From Pedobacter sp. BAL39 (lineage in GTDB: Bacteria; Bacteroidota; Bacteroidia; Sphingobacteriales; Sphingobacteriaceae): a stretch of DNA of 64,000 nucleotides. Under the pieces are notes generated by a model that saw only the letters and a program-made list of their open reading frames with translations, was not told where the DNA came from and did not search any database. The stretch lies in assembly GCF_000170795.1 (NCBI RefSeq), contig NZ_ABCM01000001.1, positions 62,001-126,000 on the forward strand, in the 5' to 3' direction. Shown piece after piece: positions 32,687-41,020 of the stretch (its first letter is position 1; the number at the start of each line of letters is the position of its first letter). A program made the position numbers and the translations under genes.

Positions 32687-33556
32687 ATGAAATCTGACAT
32701 TCCGGTTTACGACATTGACACCTTCGAAGAATACAAAAACTCCGGTATTCTCGTCAACCGTTTTGGCCCCTATTCCAGACGTCATGAACACCTGCACAAC
32801 GCCCATCGCCATTCCTTTTACCACCTGGTATTTTTCACCAGGGGCAGCGGCAGTCAGACCATAGATTTCAAAAAGCATCCCGTAGTTCCCGGCCTGATTT
32901 ATTTTATGAGCCCGGGGCAGGTACACAGCTGGTCATTTGAAGGACCTGTGGATGGATATATTGTCAATTTCTCTGAGCATTATTTCAAAGCTTTTCTTTC
33001 TGACCCTTCTTATCTTGAGCAGTTCAGCTTTTTCGATGAGCTGTCAGAAGATGCAGTGATGGTTTTACCCGAAGCCTGCAGGGCGACAGTGAGCGATCTG
33101 TTCGAGCAGATCCTGAATGAAGGGCAGTCGCCAAAACCATTTGCTGAAGACTTGGTGAGATTGCTGATGGTCAACATTTTCATTCAGGTTGCGCGGGCAT
33201 CCGAAGGAACGATGCACACGCAGACACATGCTTACAACCAGACGTTACTTAAAAGTTTCAGGAAACTCATAGAACACAACTTCATCAAGCTGAAGTTTCC
33301 CAAACAGTATGCAGCCTTATTGTACGTTACCCCCAACCATCTGAATGCGCTTTGCAATGACCTTGTCGGAACCTCTGCAGGCGAATTGATCCGCAACAGG
33401 ATCATTCTCGAAGCAAAACGGTTATTGATCAATATGGAGTTGTCCATTTCCGAGATTGCTGAAAAACTGGCCTTCAATGACGACTCCTACTTTATTAAAT
33501 TTTTCAAAAAACAAGTTGGCACTACGCCTGACAAGTTCAGGAAGCAACAACATTAA
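32687..33556 (+). CDS. AraC-family transcriptional regulator
   Basis: 289-aa regulator. The N-terminal cupin-type sensor domain has HRHSFYHLVFFTRGSGSQTIDF and LIYFMSPGQVHSW. The C-terminal pair of helix-turn-helix motifs lies at about 190-289 (YAALLYVTPNHLNALCND, then LSISEIAEKLAFNDDSYFIKFFKKQVGTTPDKFRK), the AraC signature. I start at the ATG 32687 because an upstream TTG has no support. A palindrome overlaps its promoter, suggesting autoregulation. It is followed after 10 bases by a DUF983 gene, which may be its target or merely share its mRNA. Ligand unknown. Confidence 0.93.
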   Translation: MKSDIPVYDIDTFEEYKNSGILVNRFGPYSRRHEHLHNAHRHSFYHLVFFTRGSGSQTIDFKKHPVVPGLIYFMSPGQVHSWSFEGPVDGYIVNFSEHYFKAFLSDPSYLEQFSFFDELSEDAVMVLPEACRATVSDLFEQILNEGQSPKPFAEDLVRLLMVNIFIQVARASEGTMHTQTHAYNQTLLKSFRKLIEHNFIKLKFPKQYAALLYVTPNHLNALCNDLVGTSAGELIRNRIILEAKRLLINMELSISEIAEKLAFNDDSYFIKFFKKQVGTTPDKFRKQQH

Positions 33557-33566
33557 CACCAAAGTT

Positions 33567-33986
33567 ATGAGCACATCAAACAACAGTCAACCGACCCCAC
33601 ACATCTCCCAATGGTACGGCATCAGTCACGCCAAATGCCCCCGCTGCAGGGTGGGCAATGTATTCTCCGGCCCCACCTACGGGTTTAAGGTCCAGAAGAT
33701 GCATGAGCGATGCCCGCACTGTGACCTGAAGTTTGAACGTGAACCAGGCTATTTTTATGTGGCGATGTTTGTGAGCTATGCCATGAATGTGGCAGAAATG
33801 GTCTCCATGTCTGTAGCAGCTTATGTTCTGGGCTTACCGCTCACCTACGAAAATCTTTGGTATTACGTCGGCATACTCCTTGTTGGCGTATTGCTCTTCG
33901 CCCCCTTTAACTACAGGTATTCCAGAATGGCACTGCTGTACTGGCTCTCCCCGGGTTTAAATTACGAACCTGAAAAAAGCCGCTAG
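33567..33986 (+). CDS. DUF983 family membrane protein with zinc ribbon
   Basis: 139-aa protein with two CxxC pairs (CPRCRVGNVF and CPHCDLKFE) that probably hold a structural zinc. A motif FEREPGYFYVAMFVSYA and two to three membrane helices (about 65-88 and 97-120) follow. This is the DUF983 layout; the function is unknown. The start is the ATG 33567 (MSTSNNSQ), 10 bases after the AraC gene; the frame opens further upstream but only inside the AraC gene. Confidence 0.85.
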   Translation: MSTSNNSQPTPHISQWYGISHAKCPRCRVGNVFSGPTYGFKVQKMHERCPHCDLKFEREPGYFYVAMFVSYAMNVAEMVSMSVAAYVLGLPLTYENLWYYVGILLVGVLLFAPFNYRYSRMALLYWLSPGLNYEPEKSR

Positions 33987-34066
33987 CAGCCTCCCGGAAC
34001 AACTGAACTTCGGTGTTGGTGTACACACACCGGGAGCTGACAGGAATATCCATAAAATAAGCTCCA

Positions 34067-34120
34067 TAAAAAAAGCTGTTCAACAGAAGCTTTACTAGGC
34101 TTAACGCTGTTGAACAGCTT
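34067..34120 (-). terminator. Terminator after the GH43 gene
   Basis: The 14-bp inverted repeat AAGCTGTTCAACAG/CTGTTGAACAGCTT also has inner pairing AAGC/GCTT and is followed on the minus strand by a T run. It lies 84 bases after the GH43 stop and also faces the DUF983 gene. Confidence 0.8.
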
Positions 34121-34136
34121 CTCATTTTCTCAATCT

Positions 34137-34220
34137 ACCGGATCGTTTTTACTTTACCGGAGCAGGTTACTTATCCGAGCAGATTTATTTTAGCTGATCG
34201 CCCTTATTTTATCGGATCGG
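34137..34220. repeat. Degenerate 17-19 bp tandem repeat at the GH43 3' end
   Basis: Units beginning ACCGGATCG, ACCGGAGCAG, ATCCGAGCAG, AGCTGATCG and ATCGGATCGG, each followed by a T-rich tail, run from the terminator across the GH43 stop codon. The spacing is 17 or 19 bases. The array is weak but parallels the 17-bp array at 32369. Confidence 0.4.
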
Positions 34221-35181
34221 CAGCTACACCATCAAAGGTAATCGTCACCGGTTTAATCAGTCCCTCTGCATCAAATTCCATCTTTTCAATACAGGTCACC
34301 CTATGGTTACCATTGGTTTCCCCTAATGGTCTACGGTGATAGACGATGTAGTACTCATCCTTTTTAGGATGTTTAATCACAGAATGATGGCCCGCACCTG
34401 TAGCTACCTTCGGATCCTGTTTCAGGATTTTATCAATCCGCTTAAATGGCCCCATAGGTGAATCAGCTACGGCATAAGCTACAGAATAATCAGGACCAGT
34501 CCAGCCACCTTCTGACCACATAAAGTAATATTTGCCATCTTTAATAAACATATATGGCCCTTCCACATAACCTTCAGGGGTAACTTCTTTAAAGATCTTG
34601 CCGTCTTCAAAAGGGATAAAACCTGTGAAATCATCGTTCAGCTTAGCCACATTACAATGTCTCCAGCCGCCATAATACAGGTAGTACTGGCCGTCCTTAT
34701 CCTTAAATACAAACTGATCTATGGGTTGTGCACCATTATAAAATTTATCGACCAGTGGTTTACCTATGTGGTCTTTGAAAGGACCTTCGGGTTTGTCAGA
34801 AACACCTACACCAAGGCCGCCAACTTCATTGTCATTCTGAATGTCATTCGCACCAAAGAGCAGATAGTATTTTTTATCTTTTTTAATGATTGAGGGCGCC
34901 CAAACTGCTTTTTTTGCCCATTTGAAATTTGCAGTATCTACTACACGTTCATGTTTTTTCCATTTCACCAGGTCCCTGGAGGAGAAGGCATCCATAAAAA
35001 CCTGATCTTCATATTTAGCTGAATATGTTGGATATATCCAATAAGTTTTGTCAAATACAGCGCCTTCGGGGTCAGCATACCAACCAGGAAAAACCGGATT
35101 TCCTGAGGTTTTCTTTTTCTTCTGTGCATGTACCGGCATAGTCAGCGCTAAACAGGCAATAGCGATTAAAAAACGTTTCAT
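34204..35181 (-). CDS. Secreted glycoside hydrolase family 43 protein
   Basis: 325-aa exported enzyme. The signal peptide MKRFLIAIACLALTMPVHA is cleaved before QKKKK. A five-bladed beta-propeller follows with the three GH43 acidic residues in context: the base in FPGWYADPEGA, the pKa-tuning Asp in QPIDQFVFKD, and the acid Glu in EGYVEGPYMF. Family members are arabinanases, xylosidases or galactosidases; the subfamily cannot be told here. It is monocistronic, with its own terminator, and no SusCD pair is adjacent. Confidence 0.88.
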   Translation of the reverse strand: MKRFLIAIACLALTMPVHAQKKKKTSGNPVFPGWYADPEGAVFDKTYWIYPTYSAKYEDQVFMDAFSSRDLVKWKKHERVVDTANFKWAKKAVWAPSIIKKDKKYYLLFGANDIQNDNEVGGLGVGVSDKPEGPFKDHIGKPLVDKFYNGAQPIDQFVFKDKDGQYYLYYGGWRHCNVAKLNDDFTGFIPFEDGKIFKEVTPEGYVEGPYMFIKDGKYYFMWSEGGWTGPDYSVAYAVADSPMGPFKRIDKILKQDPKVATGAGHHSVIKHPKKDEYYIVYHRRPLGETNGNHRVTCIEKMEFDAEGLIKPVTITFDGVAADPIK

Positions 35182-35283
35182 TATTGTGTGTTTTTGGTTC
35201 TAAATTCCTAATATACACGATCCGCGCAGGATTCAGCTATATTAAACGTATATTTTACATTTGATATTACGGCAAAGATGATG

Positions 35284-36126
35284 TTAGGCGCAACTGTATC
35301 CGTAAGCCAGTCCTTCTGCGTTAACAGCCTCAAAGCTCTCCTCCCGGGTACTTACATTTACATTCAGTTGCTGAAAGTTCAGGTGCCCGAAAATATTGGC
35401 AAAAGCAGTATCTGTAGCATCCACACCGGTAGCGATCTTGATCAACCCATTCAAAGGCACCAGCTTGGTGGCATCCACAATGATCCAGTGCCCTCCAAGA
35501 TAGGCCTCAAAGCAGGCATGAAAATCGGGTGGGTTCAATTGGTAGGCGTAACCGGTAAAGTATCGTGCAGGAATTGTCAGCGCCCTGCACAAAGCCACGC
35601 CAAGGTGTGCAAAATCCCGACAGACACCCACCTGCTCCGTAATGGTGTCGTAGGCAGAGGTCTGTGGGTTGGTATATCCACCGGCGTACTCGACATTCCT
35701 ATGGATCCAGTTGCGTATGGCCATCACCTTCTCAAATGCATGATTGATGTGACCAAAGTTATGATAGGCAAATTTATATAACTTGTCGGACTGGCAATAC
35801 CGGCTGGGGGTAAGGTAAGCCAGTACCTCCGAAGGCATATTGATGATCGGAACATCATCCAGCCCAGCCGCCGGAATGGCAATCAGATCATTGCTGACAA
35901 GCCCCTTGTAGTTGATATGTACCTTTCCGGGAGCAGCAATCTCCAATACACGGAGCCGCTTCTCTCCCCTGGTCACTGCCAGACTTTTCATGTTGCAGGG
36001 CTCTGTGACTGATAGCAGCTCCTCCCTGATCTGTTGACGGGAAGAAGGAAAAGGTTCAATGTTCAGCACTAAGGTAGACGCCTGAATAGCTTCGTAAACG
36101 ATCGTTGAGGAGACTTCGAAAATCAT
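35284..36126 (-). CDS. Transglutaminase-like cysteine protease family protein (Anbu-linked)
   Basis: 280-aa protein with an N-terminal beta domain (bacterial transglutaminase-like N) and a catalytic transglutaminase core. Cys169 is in EQVGVCRDFAHLG, His in DFHACFEAYL and Asp in WIIVDATKLVPL. It has no signal peptide, so it is cytosolic. Its ATG overlaps the Anbu stop (ATGA), and the two are co-translated. In the conserved neighbourhood such proteins are thought to cleave or ligate isopeptides made by the ATP-grasp partner; this is an inference from comparative genomics, not from this sequence. Confidence 0.9.
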   Translation of the reverse strand: MIFEVSSTIVYEAIQASTLVLNIEPFPSSRQQIREELLSVTEPCNMKSLAVTRGEKRLRVLEIAAPGKVHINYKGLVSNDLIAIPAAGLDDVPIINMPSEVLAYLTPSRYCQSDKLYKFAYHNFGHINHAFEKVMAIRNWIHRNVEYAGGYTNPQTSAYDTITEQVGVCRDFAHLGVALCRALTIPARYFTGYAYQLNPPDFHACFEAYLGGHWIIVDATKLVPLNGLIKIATGVDATDTAFANIFGHLNFQQLNVNVSTREESFEAVNAEGLAYGYSCA

Positions 36127-36866
36127 AAGTTCTCGTCATTAGGAAGTGGCATACTACTAAACGCCACATCCATCCAATCATTGGAGATCCTGTTCAGGGC
36201 CGCTTTCAGCTCTTCTGCCCATTGTTCGGAAATCTGCTCCAGGTCCTTTTTGGTATACCGGTGCTCGACCATCCCAAAACTATTGTTTTTATATAAAACC
36301 ACATCTATCGGAAAATCAACGTCATTGGCACTTGCCCTGGTAGAATCAAAAGAAAGAAAACCTGTTTTCAGCGCCAGGTGCATACTGGACTCACTGGTCA
36401 GCGTCCTGTTTAAGATGGCCTTTCCATGTCCGGAATTGCCGATCACGACAAAAGGTGCTCCTCCACCCAGCTCCACCCAATTGCCCTCAGGATACAATAA
36501 AAACAATTTATGCTCATCATCATCTTTGAGCTGTCCTCCAATGATGGTGTTCAGGTTAAACCTGAAGCCGGCCTGCTCCAGCGCCTCACGGTCTTCTTTG
36601 GCCACGCGTTTCACCTGCTCGCCGAAGTCATTCACCGCTTTGTAGAGCTTATTGTATTCTATCCCTTCCTCCATACGCTCCCTGAAATACAAAATGGCCT
36701 TGTCACGCACCGACCTCAAGCCACTGGTCATAATGAATAGGGCCGATTTGTCCCGCTGCTCAATGTATATTTTTTTCTTCTCGGTGGTATCCGACCCGGA
36801 GGTGATCCTCGTATCGGCAATGGCCACCAAACCCTCTTTTACCTTTATCCCCAAACAGTATGTCAT
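36123..36866 (-). CDS. Proteasome-type peptidase Anbu
   Basis: 247-aa Ntn-hydrolase related to HslV and proteasome beta subunits. The protein begins MTYCLGIKVKEGLVAIADTRITSG; removal of Met would expose Thr2 as the nucleophile, with Asp18 and a Lys at 30-32 (KKK) as the other expected active-site residues. Length (about 245) and the C-terminal extension fit Anbu rather than HslV (about 175). Anbu proteins form open helical rings and no ATPase partner is known. It is the first gene of a two-gene minus operon and is divergent from the ATP-grasp/alpha-E/transglutaminase operon. Confidence 0.9.
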   Translation of the reverse strand: MTYCLGIKVKEGLVAIADTRITSGSDTTEKKKIYIEQRDKSALFIMTSGLRSVRDKAILYFRERMEEGIEYNKLYKAVNDFGEQVKRVAKEDREALEQAGFRFNLNTIIGGQLKDDDEHKLFLLYPEGNWVELGGGAPFVVIGNSGHGKAILNRTLTSESSMHLALKTGFLSFDSTRASANDVDFPIDVVLYKNNSFGMVEHRYTKKDLEQISEQWAEELKAALNRISNDWMDVAFSSMPLPNDENL

Positions 36867-36868
36867 AT

Positions 36869-36890
36869 TTTATCTTTTGATAAAGATAAA
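36869..36890. promoter_or_regulatory. Perfect 9-bp palindrome just before the Anbu start
   Basis: TTTATCTTT-tgat-AAAGATAAA lies 2 bases upstream of the Anbu ATG, within its leader. It could be an operator or an mRNA hairpin masking the start. Confidence 0.45.
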
Positions 36891-37015
36891 TTTAAAGAAA
36901 CATACAAACAAAAAACCAGTCACATTCTAAAAAACAGAACATAAACACGAAAAACCAAACAAAAATCAATTTAAAAACAATTTTACAACCAATAAACAAC
37001 ATTAATAAATACTAT

Positions 37016-37061
37016 AAATGAATTTTAACACAACATTTCACTATATTTCAAATGAATTTTA
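37016..37061. repeat. Direct repeat AAATGAATTTTA in the divergent promoter region
   Basis: Identical 12-base copies at 37016-37027 and 37050-37061, 34 bp apart, directly upstream of the ATP-grasp gene. The surrounding 36891-37077 is very AT-rich and otherwise featureless. Confidence 0.4.
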
Positions 37062-37077
37062 GACGATCTGACAAAAA

Positions 37078-38529
37078 ATGGGAGAAAACAGATACACAGA
37101 ATCATACGATTTACCAAAAAACACCTGGGACGAAATGTTCGACCAAGCAAAATCGGTCAGAAATGAGTACAAAAAGGTCATGGACTACCTGGACATGGAA
37201 TCGTCAGACGAACTAAACAAAAAAGAAGAACTTTCCAAGGTGCTTTTTATGAGTCAGGGCATCACCTTTACCGTATACAACAGTGGTGAAGGCATCGAAA
37301 AAATATTTCCTTTCGACATCATACCCAGAATCATCACCTCTGCGGAGTGGGAATTCATTGAAAAAGGCATCAAACAAAGGGTCACGGCACTCAACCTCTT
37401 TTTAAAAGATGTTTACAGCGACCAGTTCATCCTCAAAGACGGCATCGTACCGATTGACGTCATCTACTCCTGCCCCCACTTTCTAAGAGAGATGGTCAAC
37501 GTCAAAGTGCCTCACGACATTTACATCCACATTGCAGGTATCGATCTGATCCGCGACAATGATGGCACCTATTATATCCTCGAGGATAACGTGCGCACTC
37601 CTTCCGGGGTGAGTTACATGCTGGAAAACAGGGAAATCACCAAACGCCTGTTCCCTGATCTCCTCCCTCAGTGTAAGGTCCGGAGTGTGATTGAATACCC
37701 GACCATCCTCTATAACAACCTGCTCGCCCTGGCACCACGCGACATCGCCGACCCGACGATCGTTCTGCTTAGTCCGGGAAGCTTCAATTCCGCCTACTTC
37801 GAACACACAACACTCGCGCGACTGATGGGCATTGAGCTTGTTGAAGGCCCGGACCTGATTGTAGAAGACCATAAAGTATACATGAAAACGACAGCGGGTT
37901 TACAACAGGTAGATGTGATCTACAGGCGTGTGGATGACGACTATCTGGATCCACTTGCATTTAACCCGGGGAGTCTGCTGGGCGTTGCCGGCCTCATGAA
38001 CGCCTACAGAAAAGGTAATGTAACCATTGTAAATGCCGTAGGTAATGGCGTGGCCGATGATAAAGCGGTATATGTCTATGTCCCGGACATGATCAAATAC
38101 TACCTCAATGAAGAGCCTCTGCTGAAAAATGTACCTACTTACCAGCTGGGAAATGAAGAAGAAAGGGCGCACGTCTTTGAAAACATTTCACGCATGGTCG
38201 TGAAACAGACCAACGGCAGCGGCGGATATGGCATGTTGATGGGACACGCGGCCAGCACGGAAGAAATCGAAGCCTACAAGCTGGAGATCATGAAAGACCC
38301 GCGTCAGTTCATTGCCCAGCCAACCATCAGTCTGTCTTCTGCACCATGTTACATGCAAGGGGTACTTCAACCAAGAAGGGTAGATTTCCGGCCCTTCGCA
38401 CTCTGCGGACCTAACGGCATTACCATCGTCCCGGGCGGACTGACGCGTGTAGCGCTCAAGGAAGGCTCATTGGTAGTCAACAGCTCCCAGGGCGGTGGCA
38501 GTAAGGACACCTGGGTACTTTCCAAATAA
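37078..38529 (+). CDS. Circularly permuted ATP-grasp type 2 protein (COG2308)
   Basis: 483-aa cytosolic protein. Landmarks of this family are GITFTVYNSGEGIEKIFPFDIIPRII, the nucleotide-binding segments YYILEDNVRTPSGVSYMLENRE and VVKQTNGSGGYGM, and the C-terminal GGLTRVALKEGSLVVNSSQGGGSKDTW. The order of ATP-grasp elements is permuted compared with glutathione synthetase. Such enzymes are predicted to form amide or peptide bonds on an unknown substrate. The gene leads the plus-strand operon and faces the Anbu operon across a 211-base AT-rich region. Confidence 0.92.
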   Translation: MGENRYTESYDLPKNTWDEMFDQAKSVRNEYKKVMDYLDMESSDELNKKEELSKVLFMSQGITFTVYNSGEGIEKIFPFDIIPRIITSAEWEFIEKGIKQRVTALNLFLKDVYSDQFILKDGIVPIDVIYSCPHFLREMVNVKVPHDIYIHIAGIDLIRDNDGTYYILEDNVRTPSGVSYMLENREITKRLFPDLLPQCKVRSVIEYPTILYNNLLALAPRDIADPTIVLLSPGSFNSAYFEHTTLARLMGIELVEGPDLIVEDHKVYMKTTAGLQQVDVIYRRVDDDYLDPLAFNPGSLLGVAGLMNAYRKGNVTIVNAVGNGVADDKAVYVYVPDMIKYYLNEEPLLKNVPTYQLGNEEERAHVFENISRMVVKQTNGSGGYGMLMGHAASTEEIEAYKLEIMKDPRQFIAQPTISLSSAPCYMQGVLQPRRVDFRPFALCGPNGITIVPGGLTRVALKEGSLVVNSSQGGGSKDTWVLSK

Positions 38530-38566
38530 TTACATTTTATTTCAAGAGAAAAACGATAAAACAAAT

Positions 38567-39499
38567 ATGTTAAGCAGGGTTGCAGAGAGTTTATACTGGA
38601 TAAGCCGTTACATTGAACGAACAGATGGCATGCTGCGCATGCTCAAGATCAACTACGCTTCCTCACAGGATGCCATATCGGAATTTTCATGGAACCCCGT
38701 CATGCGCCTATTCTGTGAACCGGATGATGAGGCGACCGCCGATATGGAATTCAACAGCCGCGCAGTACTGCAGTACATGGTCACAGAAAAACAAAATCCG
38801 AATTCCATTATCAACATCATCACCCAGGTGCGCGAAAATGCCAGAAGTGTGCAGGACCACATCACCAAAGATGTATGGCAATGTCTCAATGAATATTACC
38901 ACACCATCAAAGACCCCAGGCTCAAGGTCATGCTGAAAAAGGATGACCCCGTCTCGGTACTGGACATCCTCATCAAACAGGGAATGCTCTTTTATGGAAC
39001 TACAGAAATCACCATGGCCAGAAATGAGGGCAGCAGTTTCATGCGCATCGGCAAGTACCTGGAACGCAGCATTCAATCGGTAAACATCCTAGATATTAAA
39101 TTTGGATCGGTAGACCACAACCCTGACCTCCTCACCAACACCAGCTACTGGAAACACCTGCTGCTGTCCATCGGTGGTTATGAACTCTACCTCAAAACCT
39201 ACAGGCAGGGTTTTGAAGCTGAAAATGTCCTGGAACAGGTGGTGCTCAACAATGAGTTTCCCCGCTCGGTCATCTACTCCCTGAACCAGCTGATCAAATA
39301 TTTCGACCGGTTGAGGGGAGATGGTCACATCACACCCGGAAACCTTGCCTTCCTGATCGGAAGGTTACAGAGTAAAGTAAAATACAGCTCCATCAAGGGC
39401 TTGAAAAAGGGAGACCTCCATCTTTACCTTGCAGAAATCAAATCGGAACTCTACGGCATCGGAAATGCCTTTAACCAAACCTGTTTCTCCTTATCTTAA
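38567..39499 (+). CDS. Alpha-E domain-containing protein (COG2307)
   Basis: 310-aa all-helical protein starting MLSRVAESLYWISRYIERTDGMLRM, the family's highly conserved opening, and containing ENARSVQDHITKDVWQCLNEYY and FMRIGKYLERSIQSVNILD. The function is unknown; it always travels with the COG2308 ATP-grasp and transglutaminase. The true start is the ATG at 38567, 37 bases after the ATP-grasp stop; the frame is open further upstream but without homology. Confidence 0.92.
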   Translation: MLSRVAESLYWISRYIERTDGMLRMLKINYASSQDAISEFSWNPVMRLFCEPDDEATADMEFNSRAVLQYMVTEKQNPNSIINIITQVRENARSVQDHITKDVWQCLNEYYHTIKDPRLKVMLKKDDPVSVLDILIKQGMLFYGTTEITMARNEGSSFMRIGKYLERSIQSVNILDIKFGSVDHNPDLLTNTSYWKHLLLSIGGYELYLKTYRQGFEAENVLEQVVLNNEFPRSVIYSLNQLIKYFDRLRGDGHITPGNLAFLIGRLQSKVKYSSIKGLKKGDLHLYLAEIKSELYGIGNAFNQTCFSLS

Positions 39500-39509
39500 G
39501 CTTATTGGT

Positions 39510-40502
39510 ATGCCAGAATTTAACATCAAACACATCACCAAATATTCATACGAGTCGCTCGTCAGGGAAAGCCTCAACCACATCATCCTGTACCCTATTG
39601 AAGATGATTTCCAGAGGGTCATCAAACATGACCTTAAGATTTCCGGAAATCCTAAAGTGGACATCTTTACCGACTACTACGGCAATAAAGTAGGTTTCTT
39701 CGCCTACAGTGAACGACATAACGAGCTGGAAATTTATTCTGAACTAACGGTATCCACCCTCCCGAAGGAGTTGCCTTCAGAAACCATGTTCAGCGACCTT
39801 CAATGGGCGGAGTTGCAAAAACTCAGGTTCCAGGTGCCCTATATTGATTACCTGAAATGGGAGGCCTTTGATGGCTTACAGGCACTTAAGGAAATCACAG
39901 ACATGTACATGAGAATGGAGGTTACGCCCTACCGCGTTGCCATGGATTTCTGCAAATACGTGTATGAACATTTCCAATACATCCAGGGGGTAACCACCGT
40001 ACAGACCCAGATTGATGAAATCTGGCAGCTGAAGGCTGGTGTATGCCAGGACTTTGCACACATCCTCTCGCAGATGCTGCGCATGGCCAACATCCCCGCG
40101 AAATATGTAAGCGGTTACATCTGCCCCAATAAAAATGGCATCCGCGGTGAGGGGGCTACACATGCATGGGTAGAAGCTTACATACCAACCTTCGGATGGC
40201 TCGGCCTCGACCCCACCAACAACTGCATTGCCAATGAGACATATGTGAGACTTGCGCTGGGCAGAAGTTTTACCGACTGCTCACCCGTAAAAGGCGTGTA
40301 CAAGGGACCATCAAACCACGAACTGGCCGTACAGGTCATCGTCGGTTATGACAACGGCCTTACTGATGTCCATGAACCTGTGGTCGAAAAAGTGGAAACA
40401 GAAGCGGTCGCCGCACCATTAGTCAAAGGCAACAGTTACCGCCGCAACCTCGAGCTGATGCAACAAATCCAACAACAACAACAACAACAACAACAACAGT
40501 AA
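39510..40502 (+). CDS. Transglutaminase family protein with poly-Gln tail
   Basis: 330-aa protein with bacterial transglutaminase N domain (FNIKHITKYSYESLVRESLNHIILYP) and catalytic core: Cys179 in KAGVCQDFAHILSQMLR, His in GATHAWVEAYIP and Asp in LGLDPTNNC. It is a distant paralogue of the minus-strand transglutaminase of the same cluster. The C-terminus ends in ten Gln encoded by nine CAA and one CAG, a slippage-prone microsatellite. It starts at the ATG 39510, 11 bases after the alpha-E gene. Only 11 bases separate it from the convergent next gene. Confidence 0.92.
   Translation: MPEFNIKHITKYSYESLVRESLNHIILYPIEDDFQRVIKHDLKISGNPKVDIFTDYYGNKVGFFAYSERHNELEIYSELTVSTLPKELPSETMFSDLQWAELQKLRFQVPYIDYLKWEAFDGLQALKEITDMYMRMEVTPYRVAMDFCKYVYEHFQYIQGVTTVQTQIDEIWQLKAGVCQDFAHILSQMLRMANIPAKYVSGYICPNKNGIRGEGATHAWVEAYIPTFGWLGLDPTNNCIANETYVRLALGRSFTDCSPVKGVYKGPSNHELAVQVIVGYDNGLTDVHEPVVEKVETEAVAAPLVKGNSYRRNLELMQQIQQQQQQQQQQ
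40470..40499 (+). repeat. CAA trinucleotide microsatellite in coding sequence
   Basis: Nine CAA plus CAG encode the terminal poly-Gln of the transglutaminase. It is in frame, so changes in copy number would only alter tail length. Confidence 0.9.
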
Positions 40503-40513
40503 TCAGCCGCTAT

Positions 40514-41020
40514 TTATTCATCGGCATGCGCCGCAGCAAGCTCCCATATCCGTTTTTTACCAAAACCAAGGGTATTGTCTGTAAATTTGATCCAGTGTAA
40601 TCGGATGATCCAGATCACCCCGGGTATGGCCAGGGCAAACGGATATTTTTTATAGTAGCTCTTTTTAGCGTCTGCAAGCGTAATGTACGCTTCAGGGGGA
40701 TGGACTTCCGCGGCAGCTGAGGGGTTTTCAGGATTGGCGATGTTCATCAGGACGCCCGAAAACTGCAGGCCCCTTACCCTTCCTTTCACCAGTTGGTCCG
40801 GCAACACACTGCCTGCCACCTGCGCGTTGCTAAGCGCATTTTTCACATGGTTCGTCTCCCGGTCCGACTTAAAAACCAATACCTGGTGCGTGGCATTATA
40901 AGCAAAAAAACAAGGTGCACAGTAAGGCTCATCCATTATTGCGGTGGCCATGGTCATCACTGTCTGCGACTGCAGGAAATCTGAGATCGCCTCATGCATA
41001 TTTAAACTGTTTTCAATCAT
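40514..41020 (-). CDS. Pyridoxamine 5'-phosphate oxidase-fold protein (YhbP-like)
   Basis: 168-aa protein with a split-barrel flavin-binding fold: TVMTMATAIMDEPYCAPCFFAYN, VLVFKSDRETNHVKNALSN and VAGSVLPDQLVKGRVRGLQFSG. YhbP of E. coli is similar in type and also lies beside U32-family genes. Its substrate and even cofactor (FMN, haem or F420-like) cannot be read here. The start overlaps the ferredoxin stop (ATGA); an internal Met at residue 8 is an alternative. It is the last gene of a three-gene operon. Confidence 0.8.
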   Translation of the reverse strand: MIENSLNMHEAISDFLQSQTVMTMATAIMDEPYCAPCFFAYNATHQVLVFKSDRETNHVKNALSNAQVAGSVLPDQLVKGRVRGLQFSGVLMNIANPENPSAAAEVHPPEAYITLADAKKSYYKKYPFALAIPGVIWIIRLHWIKFTDNTLGFGKKRIWELAAAHADE

